Shown: positions 26,490 to 37,077, counted from the stretch's first letter. The stretch: 64,000 bases of DNA from Serratia odorifera (GCF_900635445.1 NZ_LR134117.1:3162001-3226000); one strand, 5' to 3'. Program-made: numbers and translations. The notes: a model not told the origin generated them from the letters alone.

Positions 26490-27965
26490 TTACGCCTGGT
26501 TAACCCAGTCCTGTACCGTCTGACGGGCACCCCGATCGCGTAGTGACAGGTAGGCTTGGGTCACCGAGTCAACAAACCGTTGATCCTTTGGCAACTGCTC
26601 GCCAAACACATTGCTCAGCGCCAACAGCGCCTGAACCCGACTTTCATCATCCGGCGTGCTGCTAACCACCTGTTGCAGGCTGTTGAGCAGCGGATCGCGG
26701 ATATCAATGGCATTGCCAGCATCGTCAACGCCGCCGACATAGCGCATCCAGCCAGCGACCCCCAGCGCCAGACCGGCGAAGCTGCCGCCGTGCTGCAAAT
26801 GCCAACGTACCGAATCCAGCATGCGTTGCGGCAGTTTTTGCGTACCGTCCATGGCAATTTGCCAGGTGCGATGCTGCAAGGCCGGGTTGCTGTAGCGGGC
26901 GATCAATCTATCGGCGTAGGCGGCCAGATCGATGCCGCTTACGCTCAAGGTCGGCGCCTGCTCTGCCAGCATCAGACGGTGGGCGGCCTGTCGGTAGTGA
27001 TCATCCGTCATGCAGTCGTTGATGTATTGATAGCCGCCGAGATAACCGAGGTAAGCCAGGAACGAGTGGCTGCCGTTCAGCATACGCAGCTTCATCTGCT
27101 CGAACGGCAGTACGTCGTCCACCAACTGCGCACCGGCCACTTGCCAATCCGGGCGTCCGGCGACAAAGTTGTCTTCCACTACCCACTGGATGAACGGTTC
27201 GCAGGCGATGGCGCATTCATCACGCACTCCACCGAGCGCAGCGGCGATTTCATCCAGCGTTTCAGGCGTGGCGGCCGGTACGATACGGTCAACCATGGTG
27301 CTGGGGAAGGTGACGTGGGCGGCGATCCAGTCGGCCAATGCGGCGTCGCGCGCCTGCGCCAGACCAATGACCGCATTGCGTACCACGTGGCCGTTTTCCG
27401 GAATATTGTCGCATGACAGCACGGTAAATGCCGGTAGCCCACGTTGTCGGCGCAGATGCAGCGCTTCAACCAGAATGCCCGGCACGCTGCTCGGCTGTGC
27501 CGGGTTGGCCAGATCGTCACGGATGGCCTGATGCTGCAAATCCAGTCGACCGCTGCCGGGTTCGATGCAGTAGCCTTTTTCGGTAATGGTCATTGACACA
27601 ATTGCCACCTGCGGTTCCGCCAGCTTCGCCAGCACCGCGTCGATGCCTTCCAGCTTGCGGTGCACGCTTTCATGCACTGCGCCGATAATGATGGCCTGAT
27701 TACCGTCGGCGCCTTTTTCCAGCACCGTATAGCAATGCGCCTGCTGGCGCAGTGCTTCAAACAGCTTGTCGCCGCCGTATTGGCTGATCTCGCATAGCCC
27801 CCAATCGCCACCCTGGCGTTCAAGCACGCGATCGGTCAACAGCGCCTGATGAGCGCGATGAAATGCGCCAAAGCCAATATGCACAATGCGGCTGCGCAAC
27901 GCGCTGCGATCGTAAGTGGGCTGCCGTACGTTGGCGGGAAGCGGCTGGTTGGCGATAGTCTTCAT
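26490..27965 (-). CDS. yeiQ: mannitol dehydrogenase family oxidoreductase YeiQ (fructuronate reductase-like)
   Basis: A 491-residue NAD-dependent polyol/uronate dehydrogenase. The N-terminal Rossmann region has IVHIGFGAFHRAHQA, and the C-terminal domain the family signature KLRMLNGSHSFLAYLGYLGG with the catalytic lysine. It matches E. coli YeiQ and is close to fructuronate reductase UxuB. The ATG at 27965 follows GGAG by seven bases; an upstream in-frame extension of 37 codons is ignored. It is divergent from uxuA, so it could supply the fructuronate reductase step (fructuronate to mannonate) that precedes UxuA. Which substrate it uses cannot be told from sequence. Confidence 0.9.
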   Translation of the reverse strand: MKTIANQPLPANVRQPTYDRSALRSRIVHIGFGAFHRAHQALLTDRVLERQGGDWGLCEISQYGGDKLFEALRQQAHCYTVLEKGADGNQAIIIGAVHESVHRKLEGIDAVLAKLAEPQVAIVSMTITEKGYCIEPGSGRLDLQHQAIRDDLANPAQPSSVPGILVEALHLRRQRGLPAFTVLSCDNIPENGHVVRNAVIGLAQARDAALADWIAAHVTFPSTMVDRIVPAATPETLDEIAAALGGVRDECAIACEPFIQWVVEDNFVAGRPDWQVAGAQLVDDVLPFEQMKLRMLNGSHSFLAYLGYLGGYQYINDCMTDDHYRQAAHRLMLAEQAPTLSVSGIDLAAYADRLIARYSNPALQHRTWQIAMDGTQKLPQRMLDSVRWHLQHGGSFAGLALGVAGWMRYVGGVDDAGNAIDIRDPLLNSLQQVVSSTPDDESRVQALLALSNVFGEQLPKDQRFVDSVTQAYLSLRDRGARQTVQDWVNQA

Positions 27966-28279
27966 GCAAAGCTCCATAGCAAGGTAAAGGATTCGGGGTT
28001 GCCGGCAAAAGTTATCAGACCAGTTGGTCGAGCGGTATACGCTGAATTTCACGCTAGCCAGCATCGATCTGTCCACTTAGCGCTGCTGATTGTTGTCTCC
28101 AAAATAGATTGGAAGCGTGAGGTGGATCAACCAAATAACGATTCTGTTTTGACAGCCTGCTGCGAAGGAGTAAGGTTAAAGCTGAATGATATCTATCGCA
28201 AGTTGGTATAACAGCATTGTCTGAAATGTGCGATCTGCCTCACCACTGCGCAGTCAATAACCCAAACAAGGATAACGGT
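27966..28279. promoter_or_regulatory. divergent control region of yeiQ and uxuA
   Basis: A 314-bp spacer with no credible gene. At 28200-28217 AAGTTGGTATAACAGCAT matches the UxuR/ExuR-type operator (AAATTGGTATACCAATTT, as I recall it) at 13 of 18 bases. At 28017-28028 GACCAGTTGGTC is a short palindrome. Both could bind a GntR-family hexuronate regulator, which would fit the two flanking genes. Confidence 0.45.
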
Positions 28280-29473
28280 ATGGAACAAACGTGGCGTTGG
28301 TACGGGCCGAATGACCCGGTTTCTCTTGATGATGTCCGCCAGGCCGGGGCTACCGGGGTCGTCACCGCTCTGCATCATATTGCCAACGGCCAGGTTTGGC
28401 CGGTCGAAGAGATCAGGGCGCGCCAGGCGCAGCTGGCTGAAAAAGGGCTGGTGTGGTCGGTGGTGGAAAGCATCCCGGTGCACGAAGAGATCAAGACCCA
28501 CAGCGGTGACTATCAACGGCATATCAGCAACTATCAGCAGTCGCTGCGTAATCTGGCGGCGTGTGGCATTGACACCGTATGCTACAACTTTATGCCGATC
28601 CTCGACTGGACGCGTACCGATCTGGAATACACCCTGCCGGATGGATCAAAAGCGCTCCGCTTCGATCAGATCGCGTTCGCGGCGTTCGATCTGCATATTT
28701 TGCAGCGCGCCGGGGCAGACAAAGATTACAGCGAACAGGAACAGGCGCAGGCGGCGGCCTATTTCAAGGCGATGAGCGAGGCGGAAATCGCCAGGCTGAC
28801 CGGCAATATCATCGCCGGCCTGCCGGGTGCGGAAGAGGGCTATACCCTCGATCAATTCCGTGCGCGACTGGCAGAGTATGACGCCATCGACAAGGCGCAA
28901 CTGCGTGAAAACATGGCCTACTTCCTGCGTGCCATCGTACCGGTGGCGGAAGAGTCCGGCATACGACTGGCGGTACACCCGGACGATCCGCCGCGGCCAA
29001 TCCTCGGCCTGCCGCGCATCGTTTCCACCATTGAAGACATGCAATGGCTGAAAAGCACCGTCGACAGCATCCACAACGGATTTACCATGTGTACCGGCTC
29101 GTATGGCGTCCGCGCCGATAACGATCTGGTGAAAATGATCGAAACTTTCGGCGATCGTATCCATTTCACCCACTTGCGTGCCACCTGTCGTGAAGAAAAC
29201 CCGAAAACCTTCCACGAGGGCGCCCACCTGCACGGCGATGTCGATATGGTGGCGGTGATTGAGGCGATCCTCAGCGAAGAGCAGCGCCGTCTGCGAGCCG
29301 GAGATCGCCGGCCGATCCCGATGCGTCCGGATCACGGTCACCAGATGCTGGATGACTTGAAGAAGAAAACCAACCCGGGCTATTCGGCGATTGGGCGGTT
29401 GAAGGGATTGGCGGAAATTCGCGGCGTCGAACTGGCGCTCAAGCGGCGCTTCTTCCCGGATCTGTTGCCATAA
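28280..29473 (+). CDS. uxuA: mannonate dehydratase
   Basis: A 397-residue UxuA, starting [20 protein letters not shown], with AAGGA seven bases before the ATG. The open frame extends 21 codons upstream, but this start gives the conserved family N-terminus. Active-site segments are clear: [34 protein letters not shown] and [10 protein letters not shown]. It dehydrates D-mannonate to 2-keto-3-deoxygluconate in glucuronate breakdown. In E. coli uxuA is in the uxuAB operon elsewhere on the chromosome; here it faces away from the UxuB-like gene yeiQ. No uxuR or uxaC is nearby. Confidence 0.95.
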   Translation: MEQTWRWYGPNDPVSLDDVRQAGATGVVTALHHIANGQVWPVEEIRARQAQLAEKGLVWSVVESIPVHEEIKTHSGDYQRHISNYQQSLRNLAACGIDTVCYNFMPILDWTRTDLEYTLPDGSKALRFDQIAFAAFDLHILQRAGADKDYSEQEQAQAAAYFKAMSEAEIARLTGNIIAGLPGAEEGYTLDQFRARLAEYDAIDKAQLRENMAYFLRAIVPVAEESGIRLAVHPDDPPRPILGLPRIVSTIEDMQWLKSTVDSIHNGFTMCTGSYGVRADNDLVKMIETFGDRIHFTHLRATCREENPKTFHEGAHLHGDVDMVAVIEAILSEEQRRLRAGDRRPIPMRPDHGHQMLDDLKKKTNPGYSAIGRLKGLAEIRGVELALKRRFFPDLLP

Positions 29474-29604
29474 GCAGCAACAAGGTCCAATGGATTTCAC
29501 GCTGCGGCCAGGCGCCAGGCGCACGAATCCCCAGCCGTTTGCATCAATCAGTGACTGGGGTGAGCGTTTGCCGCCAACCACGCGGCAGCGTGAAAGACGA
29601 TGGG

Positions 29605-30177
29605 CTAGTCTGCGCGGCTCATGTAGCGGCGTTCGGCGATATGAATCCGGATCTTGTCACCGGTGCTGAGGTATTCCGGTACGTGGATCACCAGGCCGGT
29701 TGCCATGGTTGCCGGCTTGTTGCGTGCGCTGGCTGAAGCCCCCTTGATGCCTGGCGCGGTTTCCACAATTTCCATATCCACGGTTTGCGGCAGTTCCAGC
29801 GCCAGTACCTGGCCGTCCAGCGTCAGTACCTGCATGCCTGGCAGACCCGCTTCTGGAATAAACAGCAGTTCTTCTTCGATCTGCTCTTTCTTGAAAATGT
29901 ATGGGGTGTAGTCCTCTTCGTCCATAAAGACGTATTCTTCGCCATCGATATACGAGAAGGTGACTTTGCGACGTGACAGCGAGATGGTATCGAGAATATC
30001 GTCGCCTTTAAAACGCTCTTCAACTTTCAAACCGGTGCGTACGTCCGAAAAGCGCATTTTGTATAGCGTACTGGCGCCACGGGCGCTTGGGCTCTGCACG
30101 TCGATGTCTTTCACCAGCAGCAGTTTGCCGTTGTAGCTGATCGCCATGCCGCGTTTGATTTCGTTAGCTCTTGCCAT
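29605..30177 (-). CDS. efpL: elongation factor P-like protein EfpL (YeiP)
   Basis: A 190-residue EF-P paralogue with three OB-like domains ([18 protein letters not shown] at the start; C-terminal [19 protein letters not shown]). The loop that carries the modified lysine in EF-P reads [11 protein letters not shown] here, with arginine at the tip and no lysine, as in EfpL. EF-P-like factors enter the ribosomal E site and help polyproline-type stalls; EfpL does this without the EF-P modification. Monocistronic, convergent with uxuA; a 157-bp gap follows the mtr stop. Intact. Confidence 0.95.
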   Translation of the reverse strand: MARANEIKRGMAISYNGKLLLVKDIDVQSPSARGASTLYKMRFSDVRTGLKVEERFKGDDILDTISLSRRKVTFSYIDGEEYVFMDEEDYTPYIFKKEQIEEELLFIPEAGLPGMQVLTLDGQVLALELPQTVDMEIVETAPGIKGASASARNKPATMATGLVIHVPEYLSTGDKIRIHIAERRYMSRAD

Positions 30178-30334
30178 AAAAATAACCTGTCAGTAAGGAT
30201 CCGGGGGAAGTTGCGACAAATTACTCGCGCCGGATGATTCAGGCAAGCGCAACGGGTGAAAACATGGCGCAAATCAGCTTTCGGGGCAGCAGGTGGGGGC
30301 AGAGCGCATGGCTCCGCCCCTCTGATAGGCAGGG

Positions 30335-31570
30335 TTAGCTAAACACCGGCAGCAGACCGAACAGCGCCAGCAGGTGTGCGACGGCGTTGATCAGGCCAAA
30401 TAGGATGATGAACAGCACCATTCCCTGACCGCCGGGAGCCTGGTAACGGGCATTGGCAAAGCGGCGACGGCTGGCGCGCGCCATTAATGCCGGCACGATA
30501 ACCGCCCAGATGGTGGCCGCCAGACCGGCAAAACCGATGGCGTACAGAAAACCGTTCGGCAACAGCAACGCGGCCAGGGTAGGCGGCGCGAAGGTAACCA
30601 GTGCGGTTTTGCTGCGGCCGGTGGCGTCATCGCTGAATTTGAAAAAATCGGCGATATAGTCGAACAGTCCAAGCGACACGCCAAGAAACGAGCTGGCCAG
30701 GGCCATATAAGAGAAGCCGTTGAGCAGTTGGCTGACGGTCTGGCTGCTGGAGACGTTACCCATCTGTTTGAGCAGGCTGCCGATATTGCCGCCTTCGGCG
30801 ATCACCTGTTTAAAAGCGTCACGCGCAATGTTGCCCTGAATCACATACTGCCACAGGATGTAAATCGCCAGCGCCAGCAGCGTGCCGTACACCAGGCTGC
30901 GTACCACCGCGCCGCTGTCCTTTTGGTAGTATTTCACCAATCCCGGCACGTTGCCGTGGTAGCCGAACGAGGTCAGCAGATAGGGCAGCGCGGCCAGCGC
31001 ATAAGGCAGATAATGCGCATCGCTGTCGCGTTGGTTGAACAGTATCGCCGGTTGCACATGGCTGAACATATCGCCGACCGACATCACGAAGGTAATGACC
31101 ATACCGCCGATCAAAATGGTGCTCAGGCGATCCACCGCGCGGGTCGACAACCAGACGATAAACGCCACCACTGCGGCAAACAGCAGGCCGGCGCTGGTCT
31201 GACCGATGCTACCGAGCGTATGGGCGATGATCGAGCCGCCGGCAGAAATATAGGCATAGGTGAGAATATACAGTACGAAGGCGATGGAAATGCCGTTGAT
31301 GGCGTTCCAGCCTTTGCCAAGCAAGTCTTTGACTACGGTATGGAAACTGGCGCCCGCCGGATAATGCAGCGTGGCTTCCAGGATCATCAGGCCGGAGATC
31401 AACATGCAGGCCCAGGTATACACCAGCAACGCGATCGAGCCGTTAAACCACACGCCAGAAGTGACAATGGGGATCGAAAACATGCCGGCACCGACGGCGG
31501 TACCGGCAATGATCATCGCGCCACCGATAACCGATGGGCGAGAAAGCTTCTGGATGGTGTCCGTGGACAT
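30335..31570 (-). CDS. mtr: aromatic amino acid transporter (Mtr-like, tryptophan permease)
   Basis: A 411-residue, 11-helix permease of the hydroxy/aromatic amino acid family (Mtr, TnaB, TyrP). Family landmarks are MIIAGTAVGAGMFSIPIV, LLGKGWNAINGISIAFVLYI, SFGYHGNVPGLVKYY and ASSFLGVSLGLFDYIADFF. It would import tryptophan with protons across the inner membrane. Mtr is the closest by eye, and a TrpR-operator-like sequence at 31610-31627 supports that. It does not occur at this position in E. coli, lying here between efpL and yeiW. Downstream (about 30297-30320) is an imperfect GC hairpin. Confidence 0.9.
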   Translation of the reverse strand: MSTDTIQKLSRPSVIGGAMIIAGTAVGAGMFSIPIVTSGVWFNGSIALLVYTWACMLISGLMILEATLHYPAGASFHTVVKDLLGKGWNAINGISIAFVLYILTYAYISAGGSIIAHTLGSIGQTSAGLLFAAVVAFIVWLSTRAVDRLSTILIGGMVITFVMSVGDMFSHVQPAILFNQRDSDAHYLPYALAALPYLLTSFGYHGNVPGLVKYYQKDSGAVVRSLVYGTLLALAIYILWQYVIQGNIARDAFKQVIAEGGNIGSLLKQMGNVSSSQTVSQLLNGFSYMALASSFLGVSLGLFDYIADFFKFSDDATGRSKTALVTFAPPTLAALLLPNGFLYAIGFAGLAATIWAVIVPALMARASRRRFANARYQAPGGQGMVLFIILFGLINAVAHLLALFGLLPVFS

Positions 31571-31609
31571 GCGGGCTCCTGAATGACCGATGCGGTCGTG
31601 AGTTCTTTT

Positions 31610-31627
31610 GTACTAGCTTAATGGTAC
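31610..31627 (-). promoter_or_regulatory. TrpR-like operator upstream of mtr
   Basis: GTACTAGCTTAATGGTAC matches the trp operator core GTACTAGTTAACTAGTAC at 14 of 18 bases. It lies 40-57 bp upstream of the mtr start, where repressor would block RNA polymerase. E. coli mtr is repressed by TrpR and activated by TyrR. A TyrR-like half-site, TGTAAA, follows at about 31645. Confidence 0.65.
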
Positions 31628-31844
31628 GTGCTGGGCTGGTGCATGTAAAGCGATTATTATGCGTAAACGGTGCGTCAAACGAGCTGGCGGTGCCGTTTTT
31701 TAGCGAGGCAGGGGGAGGGGGCGTGGCAAACGCTGATGGCCGACGGACTGGTGGCTGGCATAGTGGTACGATTATGCTGGCGGTGTCGGTACGCGACTGC
31801 TATTGTCGCGCTTCAATTCCGCCAGCCCACCAGGAGACTCGCTG

Positions 31845-32099
31845 ATGGACTGCCGTCCCGACTGCGGCGCATGCTGCATCGCGCCTTCAATATCCAGCCC
31901 TATCCCCGGCATGCCGAACGGCAAACCGGCCAATACTCGCTGCATTCATCTTGATGAACAGCTGCGCTGCGGCCTGTTCCATTCACCGTTGCGGCCAAAG
32001 GTCTGCGGCAGCCTGCAGGCCAGCCGCGAAATGTGCCATGACCGCCGCGAAGAGGCGCTGATCTATCTGGCCAGGCTGGAAGCGGACACCGCGCCGTAA
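31845..32099 (+). CDS. yeiW: YeiW/YkgJ family cysteine cluster protein
   Basis: An 84-residue protein, [17 protein letters not shown] at the start, matching E. coli YeiW throughout ([28 protein letters not shown]). The eight cysteines, spaced CxxCxxCC, then C, C and C, are typical of the YkgJ (CxxCxxCC) family, thought to bind zinc or iron-sulfur centres. The ATG at 31845 has AGGAG eight bases upstream; the 14-codon upstream extension is not conserved. It is convergent with setB, with only four bases between the stops. The molecular role is unknown. Confidence 0.93.
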   Translation: MDCRPDCGACCIAPSISSPIPGMPNGKPANTRCIHLDEQLRCGLFHSPLRPKVCGSLQASREMCHDRREEALIYLARLEADTAP

Positions 32100-32103
32100 G
32101 CCG

Positions 32104-33282
32104 TCAGGCGTCCTGTAATTTCCACAGGCACAGCGCTGCAGCAATCACCATGGCCACCGCCGAATAAAACACGGCGTGGTAATTCCAGATTTCCGCCACC
32201 GAACCGGCGATTGAACCGGCGATGATCCAGCCTACGCGGGTGGTATTGGTGAACAGCGTGGTGGCCGCGCCGGCCTGACCGGGCATCAGATCCTGAAAAT
32301 ACAGCATGCCAATCCCCGCCAGCACGCCGATAAATACCGCGTTGAGCAATTGCAGCGCGATCAGTTGCCAACTGCCGCTAATAAACAGCAGTGCGACATA
32401 GAACAGCAACCCGCCGATCACCGCACCGCGCATCAGGGCGCGTTTGCCAACGCATTTTGCCACCATGCCGGCCAGCAGCATGATGGGGATTTCCAGGCCG
32501 GCGGCGGTGCCCATCAGGATACCGGCCAGCTTCTCTGATAGCTGCAATTCATGCACTACATACAGCGGCATATTGATCAGGTACATGCCGTTGGCGGTCC
32601 ACATGCAGGTACAGGCAATAAACAGCAGCAGCGTATCGCGACGGTTCTGGCGCGGCGCCTCCAGCAGCGTACCGGGCGTCGGCGTGCTTTTGCGCATTGA
32701 CGGCAGCAGCTTCCAAACCAACGCGCCGCAGACGATAAACGCAGCGGCGGCGGCCAGATACATGACTTTAAAACCAAAACCCAACGCCAGCGCAAAGGCA
32801 ACCGGCGGGCCAATCACCCACGCCAGCGAAACCTGCGCACGCAGAATCGAGCTGAACATCACCGCTTCCCGACCGGTGCGCTCGGCATGTTCGCGCGCCA
32901 GGGCAAACATTTGCGGATTGGCGGTAGAGCCAAAGCTGCTCAAAACGACCCCGACCAGCAACAGCACAAAATAGTTACGGTTCCAGGCGAACAGCACGCA
33001 GCCCAGAGCGCCAAGCATACAGCAGAGGAAAATCAGCGATTTGCGGTCGCCCTTTTGATCCGAACGGCGCGCCAGATACTGGCTGACCAAAATGCCTATC
33101 ACCGCACTGCCGGTGAAGAACAGCCCGATCATGGTTGGCCGCACCTTGACTTCGGTCGACAAAAACAGGCTCAGCGTCGGCGTTTGCAGCGCCCCGGCAA
33201 TCCCGGTAAGAAAAGCCACGACAAGAAAAGCCAACGAGGTGAGGTCGGGCAAGCGCCGTGTTAGCGCAGGAGTAGTTTGCAT
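32104..33282 (-). CDS. setB: sugar efflux transporter SetB
   Basis: A 392-residue, 12-helix MFS exporter of the SET family. Matching segments are FLTGIAGALQTPTLSLFLS, GSTANPQMFALAREHAERTGREAVMFSS and LYFQDLMPGQAGAATTLFTNT. SET proteins expel lactose, glucose and analogues in E. coli; physiological substrates of SetB are uncertain. It is 186 bp downstream of torZ on the same strand, but a strong terminator separates them. In E. coli setB also lies beside fruB and yeiW; here torYZ and a Nudix gene have come between. Intact. Confidence 0.94.
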   Translation of the reverse strand: MQTTPALTRRLPDLTSLAFLVVAFLTGIAGALQTPTLSLFLSTEVKVRPTMIGLFFTGSAVIGILVSQYLARRSDQKGDRKSLIFLCCMLGALGCVLFAWNRNYFVLLLVGVVLSSFGSTANPQMFALAREHAERTGREAVMFSSILRAQVSLAWVIGPPVAFALALGFGFKVMYLAAAAAFIVCGALVWKLLPSMRKSTPTPGTLLEAPRQNRRDTLLLFIACTCMWTANGMYLINMPLYVVHELQLSEKLAGILMGTAAGLEIPIMLLAGMVAKCVGKRALMRGAVIGGLLFYVALLFISGSWQLIALQLLNAVFIGVLAGIGMLYFQDLMPGQAGAATTLFTNTTRVGWIIAGSIAGSVAEIWNYHAVFYSAVAMVIAAALCLWKLQDA

Positions 33283-33388
33283 AAGTGCTTAATAAATGGC
33301 TGGAAGGAAAGTCGCGCGTATAATACGCCTGTTTAAAAAAAACAAAAACCAGTTTCATTGTCGCCAGGAGCAAAACGCACGCTGACAT

Positions 33389-33420
33389 AAAAAAACAGGG
33401 CGATGCTTGCCATCGCCCTG
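33389..33420 (-). terminator. terminator of torYZ
   Basis: On the minus strand CAGGGCGATG pairs perfectly with CATCGCCCTG (10 bp, 5-nt loop) and is followed by seven T residues. It lies about 50 bp after the torZ stop. Confidence 0.93.
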
Positions 33421-33468
33421 CCATTGATGTTGCCTGAGCCTATCGTGCAGGCCCGTCGCGGGGGGACG

Positions 33469-35951
33469 CTACGCGCCGGCCGGCACGTCGTGTGCGGTAT
33501 TTTTCAATACCTGTCCCTGATACTTTTCGATTTCCAGCTGTGCCATCTGCCCGCAGTTGCCTTGCGCCAGGCTGGAGGTGCCGACGTCGAAGGTCAGACA
33601 GTTGACGTTGCCGTTCTTGCAAATCGAGCCCGGCTGTGAGGGATCGGCCGGATCGAACCATGCTCCTTCGCTGATGCGTACCGCACCGGGGCGCACATCC
33701 TCACTGATCAACGCGCCGACCAGAATCTGGCCGCGATCGTTGAATGCACGCACCAGATCGCCATTGGTAATGCCGCGCGACTGGGCATCCTGCGGGTTGA
33801 TCATGATCGCCTCGCGATCGGCCACCGCGTACTTTTTGCGTAACGGGGTATTGTCCAACTGCGAATGCAGGCGGTTGATCGGATGCGCGGTATTGAGTGA
33901 CAGCGGATATTTCGCCGCTTCCGGTCCGCGATACCATTCATGCGGCGGCATCCAGGTTGGTATCCCTTTGCAATCCTGATAATCCATCTTGGCGATGGCA
34001 TCGGAATAGATCTCGATTTTCCCCGAGGGGGTGCCGAGCGGATTGAGCAGCGGATTTTCGCGGTAATCGGCGAAGCGCACCCATTGCTGATTGGCTTCCG
34101 GCACCGGGAATCGCACGTAGTTATTGGACTGCCAGAACATATCGAACGGCGGCAGAGCCACGCGGGCGTTGCGCGCCTGCTGTTTCATATCGTCGTACAT
34201 GCCCTTCAGCCATTGGGTTTCGTCTTTGCCTTCGGTGAAGGCATCTTGCACGCCGAGCTTGGCGGCCATGGCGGCAAAAATATCAAAGTCGTTACGCGCT
34301 TCATGCTGTGGTGCCACGCATTGATGCATCGGGAAGACATACAGCTGCGAATAATCGCCGCCCATCTCCAGATCATTGCGTTCATAGCTGGTGGTTGCCG
34401 GCAGCACGATGTCGGCATATTTGGCGGTAGCGGTCCAATAAGGTTCGTTGACCACGATGGTTTCCGGCCGCTGCCAGGCTTTGATCAGATTATTGGTGTC
34501 CTGATGCTGGTGGAAGGTATTGCCACCCGCCACGTACACCATTTTTACCTCGGGGTAGGTGACGTCGGCTCCGTTGAAATGAATGGTTTTGCCAGGGTTG
34601 GCAAGGCATTCGGCGATGCGCGCCACCGGGATTGGCGACGGCGAGTTCTTCGGCGCGTTGCCGGCGGAAATACCGGCGATAATGCCGCCTTTCGCCGTCG
34701 GACTGCCGCCGGATGAGTAGTGGTAACTAAAGCCGAAACCGCCGCCGGGCAGACCAACCTGGCCGAGCATTGCTGCCACCGTGACCAGCAGCCAGTGTTG
34801 CTGTTCGCCGTGATGCTGGCGCTGAATGCCCCCAGCCGCCCATGATCATGGTACGGTTCTTGGCCATATCGCGCGCCAGTTGCCGCAGTACCTCGGCGTC
34901 GACGCCGCTGATGTCGGCTGCCCATTCGGCAGTTTTTGGCGTGCCGTCTTCCTCCCCCAGCAGGTAGGCGGCAAAACGGTCAAAGCCGACGGTGTAGGTT
35001 TTCAGGAAGTCCGGATTATGCAGTTTTTCGCTCAACAGCGTATGGGCGATGCCGATCAGCATCGCGCTGTCGGTGTACGGGCGCGGCGCAATCCACTGCG
35101 CATTGACGAATTTGGCGCTGTCGTTATGCACCGGATCAATGCTGATCACCCGGGTACCTTTTTTCTTCAGCGCTTCAAACCCGGTTTGGCCATAGTGATC
35201 CGGTACGTTCCAGCTATTTCTCAACGTGACCATCGGATTACAGCCCCAGAGGATCACCAGTTGGCTGTTTTCAATTACGTTTGGCCAGGCGGTTTGCTGT
35301 TCATAAACCTCCATCGAACCGACCACGTGCGACATGATCACCTGCGCAGCACCGGTTGAATAATCCCCGGCGTAGCCGAGAAAACCGCCAGTCAGATTCA
35401 TCAAACGTTGCAACAGCGTGCGGCTGTTGTGCAGCATACCGACGCTCTTCCAACCGTAGGAACCGGCATAGATCGACTGTGGACCATGCTGTTGCTGCAA
35501 ACGGGCGATTTCGTTGCTCACTAACGTGATGGCCTTGTCCCAGCTGACGCGCACCCATTCATCGTGGCCGCGCAGTTCGGGGCGGCTACCGGGGGCCGCC
35601 TTCCAGCCAGCTTTTGCGCACCATCGGATATTTGATGCGGTTTTCGGCGTGCACCTGGTACGGCGCCATAGTGATCAGATCGTTCGGGTATGGATCGTCC
35701 TTGATCGGCTGTACGCCGATCATTTTTCCGTCCTGCACGATGGCTTCAAATGCGCCCCAGTGAGCGCCGGTCAGAATGCCTTTTTGCGCCTGACGCAGTA
35801 CCACAAACTGCGGTAGCGCCTGGCTGATGGCTTGCGCCAGCGCGTTTTTTGGCCACAGCCCCGCCAGCAACGGTGCGGCGGCCAGCGCGGTGGCGCCGGT
35901 CAGAAAGCGGCGACGACTCATTTTTAATGGTTGTTGTGAATACGATTTCAT
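33469..35951 (-). pseudogene. torZ: trimethylamine/biotin sulfoxide-type molybdoenzyme TorZ, two frameshifts
   Basis: Restored, about 826 residues of the DMSO-reductase family. A twin-arginine signal (MSRRRFLTGATALAAAPLL) exports the folded enzyme. The molybdenum-binding serine sits in AGDYSTGAAQV, and pterin-binding segments include LPGGGFGF, NTAHPINRLHSQL and EGAWFDPADP. It reduces N- or S-oxides in the periplasm using electrons from TorY. An extra base in the C5 run (coding strand) at 35591-35595 and another in the G5 run at 34829-34833 break the frame into three pieces. Correcting them gives GSRPELRGHDEWVRVSWD and WGIQRQHHGEQQ. Gene pair torY-torZ, 13 bp apart. Confidence 0.87.
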
Positions 35952-35964
35952 CTGCGCTTCTCCC

Positions 35965-37077
35965 TTAAAGCTTGGCCGAGGTGGCCGGCGGCATATCGCT
36001 GGCGTGTTTCTGCACGTATTGCGTCAATACACGCAGCTGTTCCTGCGTCAGTGAGGTACGTGGAGCCATGCCCTTGATTACGCCGATCCATTGGTTGGCG
36101 TTGAAGCGATCGAGCGCGGTCAGACCATGGCAACCGGTACAGTTGGCCGACATCATGTCTGCGCTGTAGCGCCAGATTTTTTGTTGATCGTCAATCAGCT
36201 GCTTACGCGGCAACCACACCTGCAGGGAAACCTGGTGCCATACCAGCCCGGTTTCTGCGTCGGTCATGGTGTTGGCAGATTTCAGCTGTTTGCGCGCGTC
36301 TTCACCCAGCAATACGCTGAGGATGCGCTTGCCCTGTGCGGCATAGAATACTTCGCTGACGCCGTCCTGTTGCCAACCGGCCACTTCGGCCAGCACCTTG
36401 TCACCGTCCTGTTTCACCACCCGCACTTCGGTTGAAGGCATCAGGTTGCCGGCGTTGTGTTCATCGTTTGGCTGCAAGAAGAACGGTTCGGTCGCAATGG
36501 TGTACAGCGTGGTGGCCGTCGGTGAGGTTTCAGCCGCCGCCTTCGCCAGCTCGGCGGCGCCAGCCTGCGCTGCGCCGCTCATGTCCGGCAGAATGTGCGC
36601 AACCCCCTTATGGCAGTCGATGCAGGTTTCACCCTGTTTGATCGCCACCGGGTGCTGCACGCGCGCTTCAGCGCTTTGCGCGGTGATGTCCATGGCGTCA
36701 AAGCTGTGGCATGAACGACAGGTGGCGGAATCATTCTCTTTTAGCGTTTTCCACACCGACTGTGCCATTGCCAGTTTGTGCGCTTCGTATTTTTCCGGCG
36801 TGCTGATGGTGCCGGCCATTTCGCCGTAAATGTCTTTCACCGCGCGAATTTTGGTCCACAGATACTCCAGCGGTTCGTGCGGAACGTGACAGTCGGCGCA
36901 TTCAGCGCGGATGCCTTTGGTATTCTGGAAGTGAACGCTGCCCTGATATTCGGCGAGAGGTTGCTGCATGGTATGACAGGAAACGCAAAAAGCGGTATCG
37001 CTGGTTTTATGAAATACGGTGGCGGTGCCGGCCAATAGCGCTGCGCCAAGAACGATGCCAATGAGTAACAGCCACAA
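35965..37077 (-). CDS. torY: pentaheme c-type cytochrome TorY
   Basis: A NapC/NirT-type cytochrome. The 370-residue open frame begins at a TTG inside the N-terminal membrane anchor. Five CxxCH heme sites are visible: CVSCH, CADCH, CRSCH, CIDCH and, in the C-terminal TorC/TorY-specific domain, CTGCH. It carries electrons from menaquinol to TorZ. The likely true start is ATG at 37126; from there one surplus base in the run of seven (37114-37120) must be dropped to read MSKKQLAWKSDAGGGW and join the anchor. TorZ follows after 13 bp, so the two form an operon. Confidence 0.88.
   Translation of the reverse strand: MWLLLIGIVLGAALLAGTATVFHKTSDTAFCVSCHTMQQPLAEYQGSVHFQNTKGIRAECADCHVPHEPLEYLWTKIRAVKDIYGEMAGTISTPEKYEAHKLAMAQSVWKTLKENDSATCRSCHSFDAMDITAQSAEARVQHPVAIKQGETCIDCHKGVAHILPDMSGAAQAGAAELAKAAAETSPTATTLYTIATEPFFLQPNDEHNAGNLMPSTEVRVVKQDGDKVLAEVAGWQQDGVSEVFYAAQGKRILSVLLGEDARKQLKSANTMTDAETGLVWHQVSLQVWLPRKQLIDDQQKIWRYSADMMSANCTGCHGLTALDRFNANQWIGVIKGMAPRTSLTQEQLRVLTQYVQKHASDMPPATSAKL

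Noticed and set aside
28646..29581. 311-codon minus-strand open frame
   Set aside because: Antisense shadow of uxuA, which is intact and conserved.
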